A stretch of 64,000 bases of DNA from Rhopalosiphum padi. Lineage: Eukaryota > Arthropoda > Insecta > Hemiptera > Aphididae. Where the stretch lies: the NCBI RefSeq assembly GCF_020882245.1, contig NC_083598.1, positions 2,163,178-2,227,177 of the forward strand. The letters are read 5' to 3'. The position numbers and the translations under genes are program-made. Each line of letters opens with the position of its first letter. Positions within the stretch are counted from its first letter, which is position 1. Below are positions 39,001 to 50,645 of the stretch, one piece after another. The notes beneath the pieces were generated by a model. It was not told the DNA's origin. It searched no databases and worked only from the letters and a program-made list of their open reading frames with translations.

Positions 39001-42000
39001 TCGTTTCCCCTTTCTAGAATTTGAAATTTTTAAAATAAAATGTGCTACTTATAAAATGTACCAACATTTTTTGATGTTAGAGAGGTTTAAATATTATTTA
39101 ATTAATTATAATTATTATATTATTGTTTATTTTTCGGTTTCCATGTACATTATGTTATAAGGAGATAAAATGCAAAACATTCTTATTTAATAGAGAGATA
39201 CTTATTATAATAAATTATAAATTTGACTACTGAGCGGAGCATGAATAGACTTGTAGAATTAGTGAGGTCTAATACCTACTTATTCTTCTCATAGACAAAT
39301 TTAAAATTATATTACTTATGTATTATATTATTTTCTGTCGAATATATTTGTGTTTTTATATAATGGCATGTATTCGTTTTTCAGAATATTTGAAGCATGC
39401 GTCGTGTTTACGTACGACGCTGTTCGACGATTCGCGTTGTGGGAAACACTATCGATCTTTGGCCGGATTCATTTCGAACGAGACCAGTGGGCCCAGCATT
39501 TGTTGGTAAGATGCGACGTTCGAAAACAATTATTTCGTATTTCAACTAATATAATAATATAGTTGTTATGTAACCGTTTAAATAATCGTAATAACATAAT
39601 TATATTTCCGTGAACGGCGACAACGAACTATTCAATATTTCACTTTTGTTTTTGTGGTAAAAATGTATTAGATATTGTATGAAAAATTACTTTTAACATT
39701 ATTCATATAGTAGATAATATACATTTATATTTCATTGATTATGTATCATAACCATTGGAAAATTTACAAAATGTCCCTTTAATTGATATTCCTAGCTATG
39801 CCAATACATGCAGTATGTTAAAACCATATAGTTAATATATGAATGTGTAATATGCATATATTATTATTGCATGTATGTGACACAACACTGTGTATCACAA
39901 GCACTTATACAAAAGAAAGGAGTGGTTAGGGGGGTTGAACCTAAAAAAAATATTTTCAAAAATAATGCTTAATATTATAAACATTATCCAGTATTCATAT
40001 TGACATTCATGTTTTTTTATTAAAACCGTTGTCAATAGTTGTTTAATTATAATTCAGTTATTACGAAAAATTAACAATATTTTGTTTATTTACATTTAAT
40101 GAAAAAAATTTAAATTTTTTTACTTATGACCCTCTACCCGATTTTTACCTGTATACATGACTAGTGTATTATATTTACATACATTGACGACATTTTCTGT
40201 GTTAACAAATAGACCACACGGAGGAAAATGTTATGTTTCCATCATCTGTTTATTGTTGACCATGCCAAAAATATTAAGTTAAACATACTACTGCATTAAT
40301 AATTAATTAATTTAATAGCCATTGGTGTCGTTAAAATATTTTTTAGGAATCCTGTTTTCTGGTAATTTTAATAGGTATTATAATAACATTAAAACCTTCA
40401 AAAATGTAAAAATGTGTACAACTGTATATAGCTGCCCCTTATGTGACATGCCCTTCTAGAACCCTATCTCTATTGCGCGACATTCAGGATATATCATGTA
40501 CCTAATGTGTAGAAAACAGACACGTTGGCTATCACGCATTACGTACCATGCAAGTAAGCAAGTTTGATAATACACTTGACATTTTATTATATTTCTTATC
40601 GGAGTTCGGCATCGTGTGTGTTGCCAGTGTTGGTTATGGCCATTATGGCTATACGACCGTCTTGTGATGTTTTGCATATTACTACCCAATATAATAACGC
40701 GTTGAGGACTAAGGTAATGTTGTCATCATGATATCAATATTAGTCTGGGGATTATAATTAAAACAAATGCATATATGCTTATTATACTCTACGACTTTCT
40801 AAATCTTGTTTTCAATTTCGTTGACATAAAATATAAAATGTGGTCGTATACAAATTATGTTTGAATGTCACTGCTGTTTATTCGGTATTCTTGTTCTCAT
40901 GCAAATATACCTCTAATAACATCAACAACCTACACTGTAATATAATAAAACGATAACTAGTAACTTTCACCGTGTATTTTTGCAGTAAAGACGAAAAATT
41001 CTCTTAAATATATTAGGTGAAATATATTTTATTCAAATGTATACAGAGCATAATGATATGATCAGCCAAATTTTAGTTTCCATTCTGTTGTCCTAAAGAA
41101 AATATACATTTCAAATTTATAAAACAAAATATAATATTGTGAAACCTTAGGTTTTTTCTCCGAAGAAACAAAGTAATAAGCTAAAAAATATTATGTAGGC
41201 GTGAAAGTGAGTTCCAGGTTTTGGATTGTAGAAGTTGTTTTGTGTGTTAGTATATAAATCGTAAATACTAACTAGTAATAGCCAAATTTATTATTAGGTA
41301 ATACTTTAATGATAACAATAATATTGATAAGCATGACCACTCTTGTATGTATGTATCACTATTGCCTATGGTTTGCCCCTGAAAACTGTACAAACCAATA
41401 TAATTTATTACACGTCTTATAAAATCACTTTAGTGTATAATACTCGTTAATAATATAAATCGTTCATATTCATTATTTATGCATTCATAAAATACAGCTC
41501 TGATAAAATGTTTATAATTATTATTTCCAATACAAAATATAGAGTATCAACTATCAATGCATATTTTTATGCATTTTATTTTTTTTTTATTTTAATCAAT
41601 GCATTTTTTTGCTTATCGTTGTCTCTAATAGGAATAATTGTCGTTAACTTTTTTTTAAAAATTTATCTAAATCGATTTATTATTTATTTTATTTCTGTGT
41701 GATGTACTAGACGTACGCATTAGATACACATTATAGAAAACATTAAATGTAATAGAATATCAATTTTTGCCAATGTTTCATATTATTATAGGACGTATTT
41801 AAACGCACAATGTAACAACTCCATTCAGGCCAAGCCTATAATATTACGAATTATTGTATTAATATTATCGATGATATTATGTGGAAAGTTTCTAATTTGT
41901 TTTTATATAGTTACTATTAATCGATACCATAAACGATATCTGCGTAAATATTTATAGTGCTACTATAATAATTTTTAGTATTTTATATTGTATTTAATTT

Positions 42001-45000
42001 ATCGATATTTTTAGTATAAAACATTTTTTCATTTATATTTTCATTTTCCTTTCACTTTTTTTTTTTATCATTATTTTGTTATTATTATTTTCACGTCATC
42101 ATAATCTCGTTTTTTTCCTTCCGATGCCATATAATAATAATTATCATATTGTTTTATTATGCATACTGTTGTCAGTATGTTGAAATACTATGGTCGATGC
42201 ATATAAATAAATTACCTACAAGCGCTTTTAGATGCGCTTCGTATCGACTATTAACGACAGTTGAGTAGATGATTTAATTATACTAACCCAAAAATATAAT
42301 ATAGAATATGTCATTCAAAATGTTATTATAATATTATATAGTTGTCTGGTCGTCATAATTCGAGACTCAAGGACACGGATCGTATAGACAATTCGCGATT
42401 TTTCACTTTTTCTTCCATAGTTGGCGTGTATATTCACGTAATAATAATAATAATAATAAAATATCTTGAAACCATAATTTGTTTTATTTCAGCACTCACC
42501 ACAGATTCCGGGAATGTGTGCTGGACCAAACACGAAGGACTTGCAACCAAGACGACGATTCCTTTACACAACAATTGTTGGATAAAGCATTTGGATTTTT
42601 TCGCAACCAGTGCATAGACTACGTGTAAGTACCTAAAACCTACACGTAGAATACTATGATAATTTTTTTTATTCCGGTTCAACAATAATAATAATAGATG
42701 GTAGGTACGTCCTGTCCTGGTTATAAAGCAGATATCATAATAATCCGATAGTCAACGGGTGATATCGGTAATTTTTTTCTTTTAATGATGAATTAAGTCA
42801 TACAATGTTTTTTAAAATTTTAAAATATAGTATTATATCTAGTCTGAGTATCGAGTACTCAATTATTCAGATATTTGTAGACCGTTTAACGGATTGTTCG
42901 TGGCAATACTAACTTATTTTTTTTTTTAATGATTACCGATCTCTTCTACTCTAAATTATTGTCAATAAGCTAATTTTTTTAAAATACATTTATGTATATT
43001 AAAAATGCAAATACTAAGAATAGTTTTTATAATTATGTTTAAAAAATATATAAAATAGATGTATTAATAGATCTAGTATTTATTATACTTGGACTGGTTG
43101 GACTATTTTTGAAAATTATAAGATACTAATAAATTAATAATATTGATTAATAAAATGCTCAAATCATCGTATTCTCAATGTTTATCCCATTATTATGCGG
43201 ACCTATTATCCATAACACACAAAGGTAAAAACAAAAAAACCAATATTACTCGTTTGAATTTCGAATTATATACCTAAATAAAAATGATCAAATAATAGTC
43301 ACCCAATTAATATTTCACAAGAAAAAAGGGCGAATTTCATTTGAAAAATTAAAAGTTTTCTTTACTATAGGACACTGTAAATGGTTAAATAATCTAAATA
43401 ATTTAAAATATGGTCCTTATTATGTATCCAAAGCTCTAAGCATCAGTATTTGAATAAATCCATTATTAAGGAGAAATAGAAGTAAGCACGCTGAGCGAAT
43501 CAATGTATAATCTGTATACAGTGACTGCAGCTATGAATTAGTTAAGATTATAATAATACCATTATATTATATCTTATTGTTCACAGGCCGAATCAAGACG
43601 AATGTCCTGGATATGAATATTATAACGCGATGACCACCAACCGGTGGCAAGACGATAAGGGTAAAGGATCGCCGAGTCCCAGCCAGTGGCCTTGTAAGAT
43701 ATAATCAACTCAACTATTATAATAAATAATATAATATTAATTACAATATAGTGCGTGTTGGAGTTTTTATGACAATCGTCATGATACGAACCCAATTATT
43801 ATTTTTTAAGCGATTAAATTGACGTCGTTTATGGGATAGACATTTTTTTGTATATTCAATTATCAAAATATGACTAAACAACAATAATGATAAATTACAA
43901 AACTAGAATACGTATTAAAAATGCACATAACGTTTTATAGTATTACGAATCAGGCAAAATTTCGAATTGTTGTGGTTTTTGAATTGGGACAAAACTACAA
44001 AAATTTAATATTATAATTTTATTCCATACCTTTCGTAATATTATTCGTTATGGGCTTGCTTTTATTGGTTTACACCAGTGGCTCTCAAACTGTGGTACAA
44101 TACGTGGAAGGTCATGTGGTGGTATTACAGAATCTCTATTATAGAAAAAAGTTGTGTTTTCGTTAAATTATTACCAATTTAAACCAATAATCTATAAGAA
44201 AATAATAGTTATTATTGTTATTAATTTGTATTTTTCATTCAGAGTATTTATTATTATCATAAGCACTCAACTTGAAAAAAAAGCTTAAAGTGGGGTTTGC
44301 GAGTAAAGCGAACAGAGATCAGAATCCCTTAATATTAATATATAAAATATATAACTACTAACTAATTGCCAATATTTGTAGGATTTAATATTATTTTTAT
44401 TATTTTATTATTAATTTTTAAATTATTATTAGTATTGCAATTTTAAATAATTCTATTTTTAGTCATTATTGGTACACGAGTGACATGACTGATCCGTAAT
44501 ACACACTAATTGTAAAAAAAGTTTGAGAACTTCTGGTTTACTCGATATGTAGTTTATTAAAATATACTTAATACTCTGTGCCTGTATTTCTACAGTTAAC
44601 ATTAAACACACGTGCAAGCGTCGTTTTGTATTGTAACACATAAACATGTGTGACCGTGAAGTATTGAATTATTTTTTTTTGAAAACTTGATTTTTTTTTT
44701 TAAGTTTGGGAATAGGCGTTATTTAGGTAATGGTAAACAGCTATAATATTTGTAATGAGAAATACTAAATTAATACATTTCTTAAGTCTCTCTATTGGAG
44801 TTTGATTTTTGGTATGTAGACGGTTCTGAAAAGAAAGAAGACTATCTATTACAAAGTACAAACAAATGTTTTCTATTCATTGCTAAACAATTTACTGATA
44901 AGCTACGTATATATTGTAAAAACATATACAAATATATAAAGTTCAATGTGTCGGAAATATGAAGATAAACATGTTTTACTATTTTATAAACGTATAATTG

Positions 45001-48000
45001 TTTTGTGTAAATTAATAAAAAATGAAATATTTTTATAATTCCTATTACATATCGTAATTATATGTACCATAATAATAATTACAACAATATTCTCATACGA
45101 TCTCTGCCAATTTTGTCACAGTAGGTTACGGCTGCGATGAACAACATAACGCGTGATTCCGTCGAAACCTCGAAACGCACTATTATATTATATTATAATA
45201 GAACGTTATATCTATACATTTAATGATCGAATTCGATACTGCGTACATATTATGTTTACAATTTTGACCTTTAGGACCGAGACCGACAGTCGATATGGTT
45301 TGACAGCTTAAAGAAAATCCTGTTTTTGTTTGTCAATTATTCGATTTCGTCTGCCCTAAATAATATTACACGTCATAATGAAATAGAAAACTTAAACTCG
45401 TCCAATGTGTATTATAAAATAATGTATTAGCGTATATATAACATAATAATATAGTGTTCACTGTTTACATATTATTATTATTAGAATTATATTATTGTGA
45501 TATTATTACGTGATCGAAAAAAATTAAAACTCTACGGCCGCTATAACAAACGTTTTCATATTTCATCGAAATTTCTACGGCATGTTTTATAATAATTAAT
45601 AGTATAATGTATACACCTCCTGTAATCCAGTCGTATACTATTGCGCAACAGCCGGATTAAAATATTATACAGGATGATTCGCTAATCATACTCGCGACTC
45701 GCTCCAATTTTTATGTATAATTATAAATTGTGGCTTTAGGAATTTTTGAATACACTTAAAATTCATATTTTCTAATTTTTGGGATGTTTTGTAATATGTA
45801 TTAAAGAATCTCTTGTAGTGATACAAACTTATATTTTTCAAATGTGAAATCCAATTTTTTACCTAAGTTATTTAGTGGATATTTTTTTTGAAAATGTTGA
45901 TCTACGTACTTAATTCGAAATTTAAACAAGTAATATTTTTCAATAATTAAAATATTTTTACTAAGAATAATATAAGATACTTAAAAAAATGTTTTTCATA
46001 AATATAATGTTGAATTTACTATTTATTATATATGGACCATTTTTATAAATTATTAATATCGATATATTAATATTAATTACAAAAGATTTTAAATTAACAT
46101 AACTTGCAATCTCTTTATCGTGGACCTATTATCTTCATCAAAATTATACGTCAATTATTTACTAGATAATTAAATAGGTATAGTACAAAAAATCTCAGTT
46201 GAAAATATGGCGTTTAAGTATATTATTATTTAATTAATAATTCCAAAAATAAGATTTTGAATAATTAAATTATCGAAGATGTAGAGAAGTAATCACTCTG
46301 TATATTATTATAACGCCAGTAGTTTTGTCCCGATTCGAAAACCATAGATACGAGTAACATTCGAAATCCCGCCTGACTTGCAATAATATTAACTACGCGT
46401 CTACGCGTACGTAGGTACCTAATGAAATTGTATAACTAATCATTATTGATGTTCGGGCGTGTACTGATAAAAGGGTATACAGAAAAAAATGTCTCGTATG
46501 TTATTTATTATTTATAATAATAAATCTGTCGTTGCCACGACCATCATTTAAAATTCCATTCGTGACTTCATCAAACAAAGTACAAGTGTACAACCGACAG
46601 CGTGTAACGATGTGTATTATATAGTCTATAATATACACATAATAATAACTGACTTATCGAATCTATTGCTGTTTAATAATATAATATAGCCGATAACCTT
46701 TTAAAACCGCTCTTATTTACTTATTATCAATATTGTAAATGTATACAAACTATTATTATTATGCATATATTTTTTTACTATGATTACAATTATTAATAAT
46801 ACATTCAATATTTCCGGCGCGATCGATTTGTTTTTGTGATTGTTCCGAATCTTGTCACACATAGCGGTCTAAATTATACGCGTATGTACACGATAATGTA
46901 CTAAAATGTTTATTAAAATACGATACGCAACTCTATTGTAATATAATATTTCAGCAATTAGTGTAATATTAAATATAATTATTAGTTTAATATTACTTAT
47001 AACAATTACGTATAACAATAACGACCTTCATATTGCCTTTGAAAAAACCATCATTATCATAATATCATATTTGTAATTGTAACATATTGATATTATGATT
47101 ATAAGTATTATAATACGCGATGCATACATGAATAATAAATAGTGATACTTATACACAAAACTAAAAAGTAAATATACGCGTCATAATGATATAAATATTA
47201 AATAATATTTATAAATTTATAATATTGATTTAATGCACATCATATTATTATTATATACAAACGAGTTCAAGTCGATAATTATTGCAGCATCCGTTTTTCA
47301 AAAATTATAAAACTTTGGATCTACGATAAGGCCTTTTGATAATTATTATTATTACATGAGTACCTTTTTTAATGAGGCGGATATATTAACTTTTAAATAT
47401 TTTAATACTACAGATAAAAATAAATAATTAATTTAAAACAGTTTTATTCAAATTAAACTCACAATATTGCTATACTAATCAGCATTAAAAAATATAAAAA
47501 TATGTATAATTTATTGATATAAATCCATGCTAACTAATGCTATTTAAATGATATTCGGAATTATAGTTTATTTATGTGTATTTTAAAATACGTTTAGAAA
47601 CCGAAAATTTAGCGCGTTCTCAGAGTTAGCCTACCTAATTTGGCTATTACTTTTTTCGTTCTTAGTAATTATTTCCCTCGATTACACTTTTTACACACAT
47701 CTTATGAGTTATTTTTTAATGTTTTTCTTTTCAATATTTTAGACGTTTACTCGTGCTACTAGTCGTAATATATAAACAATATCTTTAATTTAAGATTAAT
47801 TATATTTTTAAACTAGTATATTATAATAATTGTTATACTAGTGCATGAGTTTTTGATATTTTAATGCGTTTGGTCGCATAGTGCACTTCTTGCGTTTTTG
47901 GTGCGTTTTATAATGCATTTCTTTAGTGTTATTTAATGCGTTAAATTCGCAGCCTTAACCATCACGATGATGTATAACTGACGTTGTCTTGTTTTTTTTT

Positions 48001-48386
48001 TCACGTGCGAACGAACAGCGACGAAGCGACAGGACGATTGGAGACCCGAGCAGAACACGGGTGGCTGGTCCGGTGGACCGTCGACGGCACCCGCGGGTAG
48101 CGAGAGGACTAGCCGCGGGCACACCGTGCAAGCCGCGTCGTTCAGCACGCCGACGTGGCAGGTGTCGGCCGCGGGTGTCGGCGGTGTCGTTGGCGGTGGC
48201 GTCTCCGCGTCGGCTCAGCCGCCCACCAAGAAACCGGACACCACCAGTTACATGAGCAACGTGATCGACGAGCCCAACCAACAGGGCCTGGCCCAGACCG
48301 GTGCCGGGCCGGGGCCGAACGCGCCCAGCGCCGCAACCGTGGCCGCCGCACTGGCGCTATTGGCGCTCGCGAAAGTCGCCACATAA
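32929..48386 (+). CDS. Secreted, probably GPI-anchored Cys-rich protein with two six-Cys modules
   Basis: Coding exons are 32929-33005 (ATG at 32954), 38317-38455, 38584-38726, 39385-39505, 42493-42624, 43587-43693 and 48019-48386. All have GT-AG introns and together give 353 codons plus TAA. Residues 1-18 (MKRSYTIILMASLSLIT...) form a signal peptide. Cysteines at 29, 37, 63, 72, 80 and 104 make module 1; those at 119, 130, 151, 160, 169 and 192 make module 2. Extra cysteines are at 152 and 202. ICRTWTLFVDC in module 1 aligns with ICCTHHRFREC in module 2. An N-glycosylation sequon is at N143. Residues 203-335 are a Gly/Ser/Pro/Ala-rich stalk, and the C-terminus (TVAAALALLALAKVAT) suggests a GPI anchor. 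I do not recognise the family; the cysteine pattern recalls nematode DUF19-like modules only loosely. Function is unknown, probably extracellular or at the cell surface. Confidence 0.88.
34160..34180. repeat. (GGTA)n tetranucleotide run
   Basis: A run of ggtagataggtaggtaggta: about five tetranucleotide units, one imperfect. Confidence 0.75.
35343..35702. mobile_element. TIR repeat copy in intron
   Basis: The right end reads on the minus strand CAGAGTGATTTTTTACATGA, matching the CAG(G/A)(G/A)TGATT ends of the other copies. It is followed by TA. The left end is degenerate (ctgataagattcataaccct). It is about 360 bp with no open frame. Confidence 0.4.
38317..38455 (+). CDS. Cys-rich gene, exon: module 1, first half
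   Basis: The acceptor cgtttacag ends at 38316 and the donor gtacat is at 38456. It encodes EAAHMIYAQNCGKDEYNRC and continues to NIC plus two bases of Arg64. It has cysteines 29, 37 and 63. Signal cleavage probably falls near its start. It exits in phase 2. Confidence 0.9.
38584..38726 (+). CDS. Cys-rich gene, exon: module 1, second half
   Basis: The acceptor attttatag ends at 38583 and the donor gttgtt is at 38727 (weak after the first two bases). It encodes TWTLFVDCTKRYTEHCFEES and continues to HQMCTSPQYQT, with cysteines 72, 80 and 104. It enters in phase 2 and exits in phase 1. The intron before it is only 128 bp. Confidence 0.9.
39385..39505 (+). CDS. Cys-rich gene, exon: module 2, first half
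   Basis: The acceptor cgtttttcag ends at 39384 and the donor gtaaga is at 39506. It encodes YLKHASCLRTTLFDDSRC and ends SIC plus two bases of Cys152. It contains the sequon NET. It exits in phase 2, exactly as module 1 does after its IC. Confidence 0.9.
39506..42492 (+). other. Intron of the Cys-rich gene (3.0 kb)
   Basis: This intron separates the halves of module 2. No further exon is supported; a (TAA)n stretch lies just before the exon at 42493. Confidence 0.65.
42493..42624 (+). CDS. Cys-rich gene, exon: module 2, second half
   Basis: The acceptor tttatttcag ends at 42492 and the donor gtaagt is at 42625. It encodes THHRFRECVLDQTRRTC and continues to FFRNQCIDY. The last module cysteine lies 40 residues after the split codon, the same distance as in module 1. 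It exits in phase 2. Confidence 0.9.
42625..43586 (+). other. Intron of the Cys-rich gene (1.0 kb), largely a TIR repeat
   Basis: Its right half (about 43070-43507) is a copy of the dispersed TIR family, listed separately. No exon is seen. Confidence 0.65.
43070..43507. mobile_element. Dispersed TIR repeat copy in Cys-rich gene intron
   Basis: It shares ttatacttggactg, gcggacctattatc and cagtatttgaataaat with the other copies, and ends agcgaatcaatgta. It is co-linear with the right part of the 45670-46300 element. No open frame. Confidence 0.5.
43587..43693 (+). CDS. Cys-rich gene, exon: last Cys and start of stalk
   Basis: The acceptor ttgttcacag ends at 43586 and the donor gtaaga is at 43694. 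It encodes PNQDECPGYEYYNAMTTN and continues to SPSPSQWP, with the fourteenth and final cysteine. The sequence then turns Ser/Pro-rich. It exits in phase 1. Confidence 0.87.
44068..44543. mobile_element. Non-autonomous hAT element with 8-bp target duplication
   Basis: The element body is 44076-44535 (460 bp). The left end is CAGTGGCTCTCAAACTGTGG; the right end on the minus strand is CAGAAGTTCTCAAACTTTTT. Both are typical hAT termini (CAGTGGTTCTCAAA type). Direct duplications flank it: gtttacac at 44068-44075 and gtttactc at 44536-44543, 7 of 8 identical. The interior is AT-rich without a transposase frame. It lies in the last intron of the Cys-rich gene. Confidence 0.88.
45668..46302. mobile_element. 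Non-autonomous TIR element flanked by TA (Tc1/mariner-like)
   Basis: The left end after TA is CAGGATGATTCGCTAATC; the right end before TA reads on the minus strand CAGAGTGATTACTTCTCTAC. The terminal 10 bases match at 8 positions. The body is 631 bp with no open frame. It appears to be the most complete copy of the dispersed family in this window. The TA duplication suggests the IS630-Tc1-mariner superfamily, which is an inference. Confidence 0.6.
47860..47945. repeat. TGCGTTTT/TGCATTT repeat cluster
   Basis: Several spaced units: aatgcgtttgg, ttgcgtttttgg, gtgcgttttataatgcattt, aatgcgttaaa. It is similar in style to the GGGCATTTTTA cluster at 32.3 kb and may be the subterminal region of a decayed DNA transposon. 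Confidence 0.4.
48019..48386 (+). CDS. Cys-rich gene, last exon: stalk and GPI-like tail
   Basis: The acceptor gaacgaacag ends at 48018 after a T-rich tract; the stop TAA is at 48384-48386. It encodes 121 complete codons, very rich in Gly, Ala, Ser, Pro and Thr, with no cysteine. It ends in a short hydrophobic run before KVAT. GC content is far above all other exons. The overlapping frames on both strands here are shadows of this high GC. Confidence 0.87.
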
Positions 48387-48514
48387 TACCGGAAAAACGT
48401 ATATTATAATTAATTATACAATAATATTATAATAACATATTACACACTAATATTGTGCGCATAATAATATTAAAACGATAATATTTAAAATATTGTTATA
48501 TGATTATAATATTT

Positions 48515-48530
48515 TATATATATATATATA
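48515..48530. repeat. (TA)n microsatellite
   Basis: Eight TA units. Confidence 0.85.
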
Positions 48531-48795
48531 GGATGCCTCGAAGATTACGGTTTATTATTGTTATTATAATTATTATTATTATTGTGCACGACCGCGAAGT
48601 AAAAAAAAAAATATATTTTCAAAAAACACTTAGCTAATATACAATTTATACGATTCGTCATAATAATCTGCAACATCGTTCAAAATACGGTCGTCGAAAT
48701 CGAATAACCATTAGGTGATTTATTATTTGAAGTAGGTAAAACGTTTGTATTATTTCAAAAACAAGATTTGTATGTACAAAATTTCAAGTCGTTAC

Positions 48796-48812
48796 AAAAA
48801 AAAAAAAAAAAA
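48796..48812. repeat. Poly(A) run
   Basis: Seventeen consecutive A, within the presumed 3' UTR. Confidence 0.85.
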
Positions 48813-50605
48813 TGACATTTTTACAATTTTTTACTACACCTATATAATTTGCTTATCAAAAATGTAAATAGGTACTTATAACTTAGGTACTCGTAAACCA
48901 CTCGCTTGATATTAAATTTTAATACATATTAGATGAATTAAAAATGTGCGTTATCATTATAAAAGTCAAAGCATAAAAAATAATAGTTAATGATAAAAGT
49001 ATAATAGTTTTTTTTCAAATTTGTTGTTTTGTGATGACTTAAAATCATAAAAAAAAAAAAATAAGTAAATAATTATTTTTGAAATAATGACAATGTTTTT
49101 CGATCAAAGAATCACCTTCCCGAAAGCATAAATTGTATTTTTTTGCATACATTATTATATTGTAAATTTTATTTGGGCTTCAGCCCGTATTGTGATAAAA
49201 TTAAATAAAATTAAAAAATTACACTCGTGTGATCCACACGTCATATTATTAAATTTAAGAACACCGTCCGATATAATATATAGGTCACATACACGTCTTG
49301 CGTATCATAGATCGTGATCGACCACCACCGATGTACTATATAGCATTGTAATATGTGACAGAGTCGCAACTATATGTGTATAACATGGAGCCAATCCCAC
49401 CGATCCGCCGATCATTTTTAGATAAAATTAAATTTGTTTTGATATTTTTTCTAAGTTTAACATTTTTTTTAAATCGATTTTGTTTTTCTGATTAGGCGTT
49501 TGATAGGAATGAGCCTTTATTATATTATTATGTTCTATAATATATTTTTAACTTATCACCCAAAAAAATATGTAAATATAGTTGCGCCCTGCACGAGTTC
49601 TATCTATACACATATTATGTTAATATTATATATTATTATAGACATACTCATATACATTATGTTAGTTTCCAACAACATGACGTGTATAATATAGTATTAT
49701 TATAATAATCTATAATCGCATTGTATTCTACATAAATCCATGTACCGACTTATGATTTTTGGATGTATACACATCCACATCATTTATTCGTTCCAAAGTC
49801 ATTATATTGTATTATTATGATGTTATATTGTTTTATAAATTATCATTTCTTTTTTTCATTAGCGTTCGCACCGTTTACCACACGTTATCATATTATTATT
49901 GTGTTATGACGCTGTTGTATTGCAGTGGTCGAAACAGTACAGTGAGCAGAAACATGGTAAATTATTATGTACGAGTGTACGACTAAATAAAATTAGAATT
50001 ATATTTTTTTAAATTTATCAAATATTATATTATGTGACACATTAACTCGTATGCACGGCCGTAGAAGACATATTGATATTATATTGTATATTAATAAATT
50101 ATTTCGTCGGGGGATGTCATTTTTTAAAGGAGATAAAATCAGGAGATATATCACGAAAAATAAAATGTCAGCATCGCTCGTTTACCACCCTCGCGGCCTT
50201 CGATCACTGTATATTATGCGCATTTTTTACGTCCTTAATGATTGTCTACTGCATGATATTTTACCATTGGTGTATTTGATGTTGGAAAAAAATCTTCGTT
50301 TTCTGTACTAAAAAATATAATTATTATTATTAATTGTATTATGATACATATACGATGACCGTCGGCCAAAGAGTTTGACCAACCTCAGTGTATTTGTGTA
50401 ACGCGAGTCAGTTATCAGTTTATATTGTATAATAACATAATAATATTATATTATACAGCGGTAATAATAATAACTGTAATTATTGTAATTATTATTATAA
50501 TTGTGCGTGTATTGCCATCGATGGCGTTGAATAATATATAATATATATTTTATATGCTAGTCAGTAGTCACAAAATTATACACACGTGTTACAATAGCGT
50601 TTACG

Positions 50606-50608
<3 letters not shown>

Positions 50609-50643
<35 letters not shown>
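50609..50643. repeat. (ATT)n microsatellite
   Basis: About twelve ATT units without interruption. Confidence 0.92.

Positions 50644-50645
<2 letters not shown>

Larger units (their letters stand above)
43694..48018 (+). other. Last intron of the Cys-rich gene (4.3 kb)
   Basis: It contains the hAT element and the 45.7 kb TIR element, plus the TGCGTTTT-type repeat cluster near 47.9 kb. No exon is supported. Confidence 0.65.
48387..49215 (+). other. Probable 3' UTR of the Cys-rich gene
   Basis: AT-rich sequence after the stop with an (AT)n tract at 48515-48530 and a run of 17 A at 48796-48812. AATAAA at 49205-49210 is a candidate polyadenylation signal. The hairpin gggcttcagccc at 49172-49183 just before it could instead mark a retroelement tail. 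Confidence 0.35.

Noticed and set aside
42342..42430. Possible extra exon just upstream of 42493
   Set aside because: An acceptor-like atatag exists, but no donor gives a phase that joins 39505 to 42493, whose direct junction already restores the C-T-H-H frame.
47933..48409. Several overlapping open frames on both strands
   Set aside because: They are shadows of the GC-rich last exon. Only one frame continues the splice phase from 43693 and ends in the GPI-like tail.
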